This document shows, piece after piece, positions 1 through 6,500 of a stretch of DNA of 10,034 bases (position 1 is the first letter of the stretch; each line of letters starts with the position of its first letter). The DNA comes from Marmoricola sp. Its GTDB lineage: Bacteria > Actinomycetota > Actinomycetes > Propionibacteriales > Nocardioidaceae. A program made the translations under genes and the position numbers. The stretch spans positions 1-10,034 of the forward strand of contig JASLCW010000181.1 in assembly GCA_030151765.1 (NCBI GenBank), in the 5' to 3' direction. The notes beneath the pieces were generated by a model that was given only the letters and a program-made list of their open reading frames with translations, searched no databases and was not told where the DNA came from.

Positions 1-1447
1 GGGTGGTGTCGTCGGAGCCGTCGCCGTTGGGGGAGAAGTAGGTCTTGGTGGTGGAGTACCAGCTCAGCGTGACCGGGTTGGCGGCGTTGTCGACGACGAC
101 CGTCGTAGCAGGGGCGGTCCAGGAGTGGTTGGTGCCGAAGGGGTCGGTCCAGCCGACGCTGGTGGTGATCTGCCGGTTGCCGTTGGCGCAGCTGCTGGCA
201 TCGAGCGTGGAGACGTAGCTGCCGTCGGGTTGGGCCGAGGTGGCCGTGGACCAGTTGCTTCCGGAGCAGGCCGCGCTGACGCTGGTGATGGCGAAGCCGT
301 CGGCACTGAAGCCGGTCGTGGGGGTGAACTCCCAGGCGACGGAGCTACCGGAGATGGTCTGGCCTGGCGTGGGTTTGGTGAGGCTGCCGGGAACCCGGTT
401 GTCGAGGCCGATCTGCTGGGTGAGTTCGTTGGAGTCGCCGCCGGCGTTGTGCGCGAGGACGTGGATCGTATAGATGCCGTCGGGCGCGACCGCTCCGTTG
501 TCGGTCTTTCCGTCCCAGGAGTCGTAGCCGTCGTAGTACCAGCTGTTGGCGGAGTGGGATACGCCCGATTCGAGAGTGCGGACGGTGTCACCGGCCGCGT
601 CGGTGATCCAGACGTCCACATTCGCGGCCTGAGTCAGGCGGTAGTAGTAATTGGGAGTGGTGTCGTCGGAGCCGTCGCCGTTGGGGGAGAAATAGGTCTT
701 GGTGGTGGCGTACCAGGACACGGCGGGTGCGTTGACGACAGTGACCGGGACCGTCGCCGCGGTCCATGAATGAGTGGTGCCGAAGGGGTCGGTCCAGCCC
801 ACGCTGGTGGTGATCTGGTTGTTGCCGTTGGTGCAGCTGCTGGCATCGAGCGTGGAGGCGTAGCTGCCGCCGACGCCGGGCGAGGTCACGGCATTGGACC
901 AGTTGCCGCCGGAGCAGGTCGCGCTGACGCTGGTGATGGCGAAGCCGTCGGTGCTGAAGCCTGCAGTGGGGGTGAACTCCCAGGCGATGGAACTGCCGGA
1001 GACGGTCTGTCCGGAGGTCGGCTTGGTGAGGGACCCCGGGGTTCGGTTGTCGAGGCCGATCTGCTGAGTGAGTTCGTTGGAGTCGCCGATGCTGTTGTGG
1101 GCCAGGACATGGACGACATAGACGCCTGCCGGCTGGAGCTGGCCGCCGTCGCCCTTGCCTGCCCACGTCAGCGAACGGTATCCGGGCGACTGGGAGACGG
1201 CGGAGGTCAGCGTACGGACGGTGTCGCCGGCGGCATTGGTCACCCAGGTGTCGACGGTTGCGTCGGTGGAGAGGTAGTAGGTGTAGCCGACCGTGTCCTC
1301 CTGGCCGTCGCCGTTGGGGGAGAAGTAGGTCTTCGACGCGGAGTTCCAGGTCAGGCTCGGGGGCGGCGCCGTGTCGGCGACCGCGGGTGCGATCGCACCC
1401 GCTCCCAGCGCGAAAACACTGGCCAGTGCGACAACTACCCGCTTCAT
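1..1447 (-). CDS. Secreted tandem-repeat protein with SPNGDG / FlgD-Ig-like units (partial, 3' end outside window)
   Basis: Reading down from the ATG at 1445-1447, the frame stays open for 482 codons to the window edge, so the C-terminus is missing. Residues 1-24 are a signal peptide (basic MKR, hydrophobic core, cleavage after AVA), so the mature chain starts DTAPPP. The body is a tandem repeat: units begin near residues 32, 243 and 461, each with a tryptophan followed by KTYFSPNGDG. In each full unit the first half resembles FlgD Ig-like / gliding-motility C-terminal folds (TVRTL, then a WxGKxDxG turn, then GxYxxHVLAHN). The second half is an Ig-like stretch with one cysteine pair (C178/C205, C394/C420). 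The Asp/Asn/Gly-rich SPNGDG loop could bind calcium (inference). A GAGGGG ribosome site lies 5 nt before the ATG. The gene lies downstream of the ligase-like gene on the same strand with a 170-bp gap. Function is not recognised; a surface adhesin or stalk is plausible. Codon periodicity and conserved repeats make the gene itself secure. Confidence 0.88.
   Translation of the reverse strand, partial: MKRVVVALASVFALGAGAIAPAVADTAPPPSLTWNSASKTYFSPNGDGQEDTVGYTYYLSTDATVDTWVTNAAGDTVRTLTSAVSQSPGYRSLTWAGKGDGGQLQPAGVYVVHVLAHNSIGDSNELTQQIGLDNRTPGSLTKPTSGQTVSGSSIAWEFTPTAGFSTDGFAITSVSATCSGGNWSNAVTSPGVGGSYASTLDASSCTNGNNQITTSVGWTDPFGTTHSWTAATVPVTVVNAPAVSWYATTKTYFSPNGDGSDDTTPNYYYRLTQAANVDVWITDAAGDTVRTLESGVSHSANSWYYDGYDSWDGKTDNGAVAPDGIYTIHVLAHNAGGDSNELTQQIGLDNRVPGSLTKPTPGQTISGSSVAWEFTPTTGFSADGFAITSVSAACSGSNWSTATSAQPDGSYVSTLDASSCANGNRQITTSVGWTDPFGTNHSWTAPATTVVVDNAANPVTLSWYSTTKTYFSPNGDGSDDTT
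2..1354 (-). repeat. Tandem array of ~215-residue SPNGDG units (two full, third begun)
   Basis: Three copies of a coding repeat lie at 1354-722, 721-68 and 67-2 (minus strand). SPNGDG falls at residues 43, 254 and 472, giving spacings of 211 and 218 codons. Long stretches are nearly identical in DNA, for example the segments near 138-176 and 780-818, and near 267-310 and 912-955. Units 2 and 3 share the form STTKTYFSPNGDGSDDTT more closely than unit 1. The high nucleotide similarity suggests recent duplication or ongoing gene conversion. More units may lie beyond the left edge. Confidence 0.88.
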
Positions 1448-1452
1448 CGGTG

Positions 1453-1458
1453 CCCCTC
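1453..1458 (-). promoter_or_regulatory. Ribosome binding site of the SPNGDG protein gene
   Basis: GAGGGG on the minus strand ends 5 nt before the ATG at 1447. It fixes the start ahead of a well-formed signal peptide. It lies immediately 3' of a long hairpin, with only two bases between them. Confidence 0.65.
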
Positions 1459-1460
1459 GG

Positions 1461-1490
1461 TCGGTGACGACAACGCATCGCCGTCACCGA
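1461..1490 (-). promoter_or_regulatory. Strong leader hairpin / inverted repeat upstream of the SPNGDG protein gene
   Basis: Minus-strand arms TCGGTGACG and CGTCACCGA are perfect 9-bp complements. Pairing continues inward for four more pairs, two of them G-U, leaving a UGCG tetraloop: a 13-pair stem in 30 nt. It ends 13 nt before the ATG and abuts the ribosome site. In RNA it could modulate initiation or attenuate transcription; as DNA, the TCGGTGACG half-sites could be an operator. No U-tract follows, so it is not a standard intrinsic terminator. Role is inference; the structure is directly visible. Confidence 0.6.
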
Positions 1491-1533
1491 GTCGACGAGA
1501 TGGCGGCGGGGACGACGACGAAGCGTCAGCGAC

Positions 1534-1574
1534 CCGCACCGCTGTGCGGAACCGTAGCGCCCGGCGGTAGCGCC
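1534..1574 (-). other. Intergenic structured stretch: small hairpin and direct repeat
   Basis: Within the 170-bp gap between the two minus-strand genes there is a perfect 6-bp stem (CCGCAC / GTGCGG, 4-nt loop) at 1534-1549. An 8-bp direct repeat GGCGCTAC lies at 1567-1574 and 1554-1561, with copies starting 13 bp apart. Neither has a U-tract, and no convincing -35/-10 pair was found for the downstream gene. These could be part of a leader or a regulator site, or chance in high-GC DNA. Whether the downstream gene is co-transcribed with the ligase-like gene cannot be decided here. Confidence 0.3.
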
Positions 1575-1617
1575 TGCGTGAACGCTCGGATTGTGGAATG
1601 GCCGGCGCTGCCGCGTC

Positions 1618-3375
1618 TCACCTGGCAGCCGCAAGGCGCTTCAGGACCACCTGGGGCAGTCGGTAATGCGGCGCGATCCACCTGGCATGTTCGAGGTCCG
1701 TGCGGGCACCGGCCCGGTCACCGGTGCCGAAGCGCGCGATGCCGCGTTGGACGAAGGCGTCCGGCCGCATCGGGTAGTCGTCGGTCAGCTTGGTGAAGAC
1801 GATCAGCGCCTGATCGGGGTGGTTCTGGGTGAGCAGCGCCGTCCCGAGCGCGAGCAGGGAGGCGTACGTGTCCGGGGTGCGGTCGAGGCTGGCGCGAGCG
1901 CGGTCCGCGGTCTGGTCGGCGGCCGGACGGCTGCCCGCATTGGCCGCTGCCGCGAGCGTCTGCGCCTCCAGCATGGAGACATCGCCGTCCAGGGGCCGCA
2001 GGTGCCGGGCGGTGGCGAAATCGGAGGACGCCGCCGAGAGGTCGCCCCGCGAGAGGGCGGTCATGCCGCGCTCGAGGGCGATCTCGGAGACGCAGCCGAG
2101 GGCCAGCGCGAGTGCCGCGGCCCCGGCGAGGGCTCCGATCACGGATCGGCGCCAGACCGGCTCGGTGTCCTCGGTCGTGACGCGTTCGGAGACGAGCGCG
2201 CCGCCGAGGAAGGCCGCCAGGCAGGTCGAACTGGCGATCGTGAAGTTCGCCAGCATCGCCACGCCGTAGCCGGTCGTGGCGAGGAAGAGCCCGAAGGCGA
2301 GAGCATCCGCGCGTGCTGCCCGCAGGCCGGCGCGCACGACGAGGACCGCGATCACCGCGGCCGCCGCCAGCAGCAGTACGCCGCCCGCGAGGGCGATCTG
2401 GAGGACGAGGTTGTGTGGTGAGTCCGCATACGTCCGGATGCCCGTGAAGCGAACCCACGCATGGGTCTCGTGCGCACCGAAGGCGTCGACGTACCGGCTG
2501 GGTCCATAGCCGGTCAGCGGATGGTCCCCGACCATGCCGGCGCTCAGCTTCCACTGCATCCAGCGGCCACTGACGGTGTGGCTGCTGAGCAGCCGGTCCC
2601 GGGTCTGAGGCAAGGCCAGTACGACGAGCGCCAGCCCGCCGAGCGCGAGCAGGGTTGGTCGGGCCAGGCGACGGTCATGGAGGACAGCGATGGCGATCAG
2701 GCCCAGAACCGTTACCAGCAAGGGCATCCGGCTCCCAGACAGGGCCAGTGTCACCGCCGAGGCAGCGATCGCGGCCAGCTGCTCACGGTTCCGGTCACGC
2801 AGAGCCAGTGGCGCCAGCGCGAGGATGATCATCATCGCGACCAGGGCCTGGTCGGTGGCATTGCCGAGGATGGTGCCGCTACGGCTGCCATTGCTCGACC
2901 TGCCGAGCGGGCTGACCCCGAGCGCGTCGAGAGCCGAGAAGGCGAAGAGGATCCAGCTCGTCCAGGTCAGTGCCCGGGTCAGTTCGCCCGCGGCCCGGGT
3001 GGTGTGACCGGCCACGCGGGCACCGACCCAGGCGGCGCCGGCGTACAGCGCCAGCACCGGGAGGCCCTCGTAGCGGGGCCATCGGCCGAGCAGTGAGGCA
3101 AGGGGAGTCGCACCGAGCAGTGCGACGAGGACGAAGCAGGCGGCCCCCGCGGCCAGTGCCCAGCAGATCCGCCTGGGCAGGCGCCCAGTGGCCGGTGTAC
3201 ATGCCGCGACCACGCAGGCGATCGCCATGATCAGGAGCTTCGGGAAGACGAAACGACTGAAGCCGCCGGGCAGCCAGACCAGGGGTGCCAGCGCGGCCAG
3301 CCAGATCGCGGCGCGTGCGCGCGGATCGACGGCCGACCGTCGCGCACTGTTGCGACGGGTGCGAGCGGTCGCCAT
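1618..3375 (-). CDS. O-antigen ligase/polymerase superfamily (Wzy_C) membrane protein with TPR-like tail
   Basis: This 585-residue protein has about a dozen hydrophobic segments between residues 22 and 430. The Wzy_C signature is clear: RYEGL near 101-105, a GNATDQA segment near 171-177, an SGSR motif at 213-216, then a large extracytoplasmic loop of about 257-323 containing GRWMQW (270-275), DHPLTGYG (284-291) and SPHN (319-322). In WaaL/Wzy-type enzymes, conserved arginines and a histidine in such positions are needed for glycan transfer; R216 and H321 are the likely equivalents (inference). After the last membrane span, residues 431-570 form helical TPR-like repeats (about 431-460, 503-533, 537-570), a combination known in this superfamily and suited to partner binding. 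The start ATG at 3375 follows AGGAAGG by 6 nt. Expected reaction: transfer or polymerisation of a lipid-linked glycan outside the membrane. Substrate is unknown: wall polymer, capsule or protein glycan. It lies between two secreted repeat-protein genes. Confidence 0.88.
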   Translation of the reverse strand: MATARTRRNSARRSAVDPRARAAIWLAALAPLVWLPGGFSRFVFPKLLIMAIACVVAACTPATGRLPRRICWALAAGAACFVLVALLGATPLASLLGRWPRYEGLPVLALYAGAAWVGARVAGHTTRAAGELTRALTWTSWILFAFSALDALGVSPLGRSSNGSRSGTILGNATDQALVAMMIILALAPLALRDRNREQLAAIAASAVTLALSGSRMPLLVTVLGLIAIAVLHDRRLARPTLLALGGLALVVLALPQTRDRLLSSHTVSGRWMQWKLSAGMVGDHPLTGYGPSRYVDAFGAHETHAWVRFTGIRTYADSPHNLVLQIALAGGVLLLAAAAVIAVLVVRAGLRAARADALAFGLFLATTGYGVAMLANFTIASSTCLAAFLGGALVSERVTTEDTEPVWRRSVIGALAGAAALALALGCVSEIALERGMTALSRGDLSAASSDFATARHLRPLDGDVSMLEAQTLAAAANAGSRPAADQTADRARASLDRTPDTYASLLALGTALLTQNHPDQALIVFTKLTDDYPMRPDAFVQRGIARFGTGDRAGARTDLEHARWIAPHYRLPQVVLKRLAAAR

Positions 3376-3381
3376 GGGCTG

Positions 3382-3388
3382 CCTTCCT
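3382..3388 (-). promoter_or_regulatory. Ribosome binding site of the ligase-like gene
   Basis: AGGAAGG on the minus strand stands 6 nt before the ATG at 3375, a good Shine-Dalgarno match at normal spacing. It supports this start over any upstream alternative. Confidence 0.7.
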
Positions 3389-3468
3389 GGTGTGCCGGAC
3401 GCACCGCACCGGTGGGATGCGCGCGGTGTGCCGACGACATCTTCGTGCAGTTGGCAAGACGGTGTACG

Positions 3469-3482
3469 AGATTTCGAGATCT
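3469..3482. promoter_or_regulatory. Imperfect palindrome in the divergent intergenic region
   Basis: AGATTTCGAGATCT matches its own reverse complement at 12 of 14 positions. It sits in the AT-richer part of the 209-bp region between the divergent genes, just upstream of the candidate plus-strand -35. The position suits an operator for one or both genes, but a short near-palindrome can arise by chance. Confidence 0.25.
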
Positions 3483-3484
3483 TG

Positions 3485-3513
3485 TTCGCAACGCGATGGA
3501 TTGTTGCTAGCGT
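3485..3513 (+). promoter_or_regulatory. Candidate promoter of the giant repeat protein gene
   Basis: TTCGCA (3485-3490, 4 of 6 matches to TTGACA) and TAGCGT (3508-3513, fits the actinobacterial TAnnnT pattern) are 17 bp apart, in the locally AT-richest part of the divergent region. Transcription would start near 3520 and give a leader of about 65 nt. The call rests on pattern only. No comparably good minus-strand promoter for the ligase-like gene was found. Confidence 0.35.
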
Positions 3514-3549
3514 TCCGCTGTTTTCGGCCGTACGGCTCGGGCTCCGGAC

Positions 3550-3581
3550 GGTCTCCTCCAGTGTTGCGGTCTGAGGAGGCC
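3550..3581 (+). promoter_or_regulatory. Leader hairpin that sequesters the giant gene's ribosome binding site
   Basis: GGTCTCCTC (3550-3558) pairs with GAGGAGGCC (3573-3581) over 9 bp, with one G-U pair and a 14-nt loop. The 3' arm contains the whole Shine-Dalgarno sequence (3573-3579). Folded RNA would hide the ribosome site, and opening it would permit translation. That is the geometry of a translational switch such as a thermometer, leader or small-RNA target. The pairing is directly visible; regulation is inference, and pyrimidine-rich stretches near ribosome sites do occur by chance. Confidence 0.4.
3573..3579 (+). promoter_or_regulatory. Ribosome binding site that sets the start of the giant protein
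   Basis: GAGGAGG ends 5 nt before the ATG at 3585. The frame is open upstream to an ATG at 3285, but that would overlap the opposite-strand ligase-like gene and place 100 unlikely residues before a clear signal peptide. The strong site makes 3585 the start. Confidence 0.85.
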
Positions 3582-3584
3582 TCG

Positions 3585-6500
3585 ATGGTTTCGTCCACCC
3601 GTCGTACCCGTTCTCTCAAGGCGGCAGGCCTCTTCGCCGTCACGATGGCGATGCTGGTCGCGCCCCTCCAGGGCGTCGCGCAGGCGGACACGCCTGACCC
3701 CTCGATCACGGTCACGGTGCAGAAACCGGGTGGCTCCGACACCGTGCCCAATGCCGACGTGTCGCTCTACGACACCGACGGCAACCAGGTCGGTGAGGGC
3801 ACGACCGACGGCTTCGGCATGTTCACCTTCGATCGGCTGTCGGGAACGACGTACAAGGTCGGGGTCAACAAGGACGGCTATGTGCCGTGGTACTTCAACG
3901 ACAAGTCCGACCTCAACTCCGCTGACACGATCGACGTGACCGGGTCTCCCACACAGTCGATCACCGCACAGCTCGCCACGAGCCGCGTGATCGCCGGCCA
4001 CGTCACGATGCCGGCCGGAGTGAACCGGGACAACGTCTACGTGGAGGCCATGACCTTCCGCGACGGTGACTGGATGCCGGCGGGCTCCGACAATCTCGAT
4101 GCGGACGGCGACTATGCGGTTTCCGGCCTGGCGGACGGGACCTATCGGATCGCCGTCACCGGAGGCGAGAGCTTCCCGGAGGTCTGGTACGGCGCCGCGG
4201 GCACCTATGACGTGGCGAACGCGACGGACATCAGCGTCGCCGGAGCCAATGTCACCGGCAAGGACATCGTGGCGAACCCGCCGAGCGTGAGCGGCACGGT
4301 CACCGACACCAGCGGCAGTCCGGTCGGGGACGCGACGGTCGTGTTCCACGACTCCGGCTACAACTTCTACTACGCCGGCCAGACTGACGCGGCCGGCAAG
4401 TACACCGTCTTCAGCAGGCCTGTCAGCGGTGAGCTCGAGTTCAACGCCGACGGCTACGACCGCCAGTACTACGACCACGTCGCGGACGAGAGCAATGCCC
4501 AAGTCCTCGATCTCACGCAGCCGTCGAACCACCTGACGGGCAAGGACGCCGAGCTGGCCTCCTCGACTGCCACCAATGTCATCACCGGCAAGGTGACCGG
4601 GCCCGGCGGCTTGCCGATCTCGGGTGCGGATATCGAGCTCTACGACTCCAACGGCGACCAGGTCGACACCGCGATGACCGGAGGCCAGGGCCGCTACACG
4701 CTGTACGTCAACGACGGCACCTACAAGCTCCACCTGGCGCCGGACAGCGGCTCCAGCACAGGCCTTCATGGTCAGTGGTACGACGGTGCCGCCACCAAGG
4801 CATCCGCGACGCCGATCACGATCAACGGCGACGCGAAGGTCGCCAACTTCCAGATGACCGGCGGCGGCACGGTGTCCGGCACGGTGACGAGTGCGGGCGG
4901 ACCGCTCGCCGGTATCGGCGTGACCGTCTACCGGTACGACTCGTCCGACGACTGGTGGCAGGGCGCCGCGACGACGACCACCGATGCGGCCGGCAAGTAC
5001 ACGGTCGTGGCGCCTGCCGGCAATGTCCGGGTGCAGTTCAGCGGCACCGGTGTGGCCGACCAGTACTACGCGAATGCGACCGACATCGACAGCGCGACCG
5101 ATGTCCACGTGACCTCGGGCGGGACGGTGACCGGCATCGACGCTGCGATGGCCGCGCTGACCAAGGTCACCGGCACCGTGACGAGCGGAGGTGACCCGGT
5201 CGGATGGGCGGACATCTCCTTCTACTCCAACAGCGGGAGCTTCTACGGCTACGCGAACGCGCTCGGTAAGTACACCGCCTGGGTCGCTCCGGGTACCTAC
5301 CGCGCCTCCGCGTCAGCCAACGGATATTCCACCGACCGCCACGGTGTGACGGTCGGCTCGGCCAGCCCGCAGTCGGGGGTCAACTTCTCGCTCGACGCCG
5401 ACGGCTGGGTGAGCGGGACGGTGAAGGACGGCTCCAATGTGCTGATCGCCGGCGCGTCGGTGACGGTGGAGACCCCCGATGGCGACACCTGGGACGGCAG
5501 CACCAACGTCGAGGGTGCTTATCGCATCTACGTCCCGACTGGGACCGGCTACAAGCTGCAAGTGGCCGCTGATGGTTACGTCAGCCAGTACTACAAGAAT
5601 GCGCGCAACGCGGGCGCGGCGACGACCTTCCCGGTCAATGCCGGTGCCGGCACCACCTTGGACCCGATGACGCTCACCAAGGCGGGCGCCCTGGCCGGCA
5701 CCGTCACCCGCGGAGGCTCCGCGGTGGCGGGCGCGAAGGTCACCGTCTACAAGCGCGACCGTGCCAACCGCGACGGGTGGGGCCGGGTCGACACGGCCGT
5801 CACCGGAAGCGCCGGCACCTGGTCGGTCGAGGGACTCGACCCCGACGTGGCCTACCATGTGGGCGTTCAGGCGGGCTCCCAGGAGCAGTTCGCTCCCAAC
5901 GCGGGCAATGTCCGCGCGGCCGCCGACCTGACGGTGCCGTCGGGCGGCACGACCGACGCCAGCGTGGAACTCGCCGCGCCGACCCACTTGAGCGGCACCG
6001 TGACCGCATCCGCCAACGGCACCGGAGTCGCCGACGTCCAGGTGACCGTTCAGCGCAAGCACACCGACCGCTTCGGGAAGTTCTCCTGGCAGGCCGCCGG
6101 ATCCGTCACCACGTCGGCCAACGGGTCGTACGACGTACTCGCGTCGCCGGGCACCTACCGGCTGAAGTTCACCGACAACAACCGTGCGCTGCTGACCAGT
6201 TGGTACGTCGCCGACGGGTCGTGGAGCAGCCACAAGCAGGACGCCGACGAGATCGACGCCACGTCGGGCAATGTCACGGGACTCGACGTGGCCATGCCGG
6301 CGGGCAACACCATCTCGGGGCACATCACCGTGGGCGGCGCCCTCGGAGTGGCCGCCTCCGTCACCGTCTTCACTCAGGACGGTAGTGGCGGCTGGGAAGC
6401 CGGCCCCGACTTCGATGCCGACGGCTCAGGTGATTACCGGGCAAGTGGCCTGCCTGCGGGCACCTACCGGATCTGTGCCTATGCCCACGCAGCCAAGTCT

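Noticed and set aside
68..1354. CRISPR-like or IS-type repeats suggested by the repeated DNA blocks
   Set aside because: The period is about 640 bp, in frame, and protein-coding throughout; there are no short repeats with spacers and no transposase.
1534..1549. Possible riboswitch or terminator in the 170-bp gap
   Set aside because: The 6-bp hairpin lacks a U-tract, and I could not match the c-di-GMP, c-di-AMP or cobalamin riboswitch cores I know.
125..1570. Plus-strand ORFs of 214 and 266 residues (125-769 and 770-1570) that look like repeats of each other
   Set aside because: Their similarity to each other is only the antisense reflection of the coding repeat on the minus strand; Gly/Val/Arg-rich composition typical of high-GC shadows.
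588..1634. 348-residue minus-strand ORF
   Set aside because: It is a shifted frame over the SPNGDG gene; its product is Arg/His-rich low-complexity sequence with no ribosome site, and the true frame has repeats and a signal peptide.
1591..2421. 276-residue plus-strand ORF opposite the ligase gene
   Set aside because: Composition is Arg/Gly/Glu-rich without hydrophobic core patterns; the minus strand encodes a convincing membrane protein.
3285..3584. 100-residue N-terminal extension of the giant protein to an upstream ATG
   Set aside because: It overlaps the opposite-strand ligase gene, has no ribosome site, and would bury a clear signal peptide; GAGGAGG before the ATG at 3585 fixes the start.
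3507..5108. 533-residue minus-strand ORF opposite the giant gene
   Set aside because: Antisense shadow rich in Arg, Val, Gly and His; it covers the promoter region and start of a well-supported gene.
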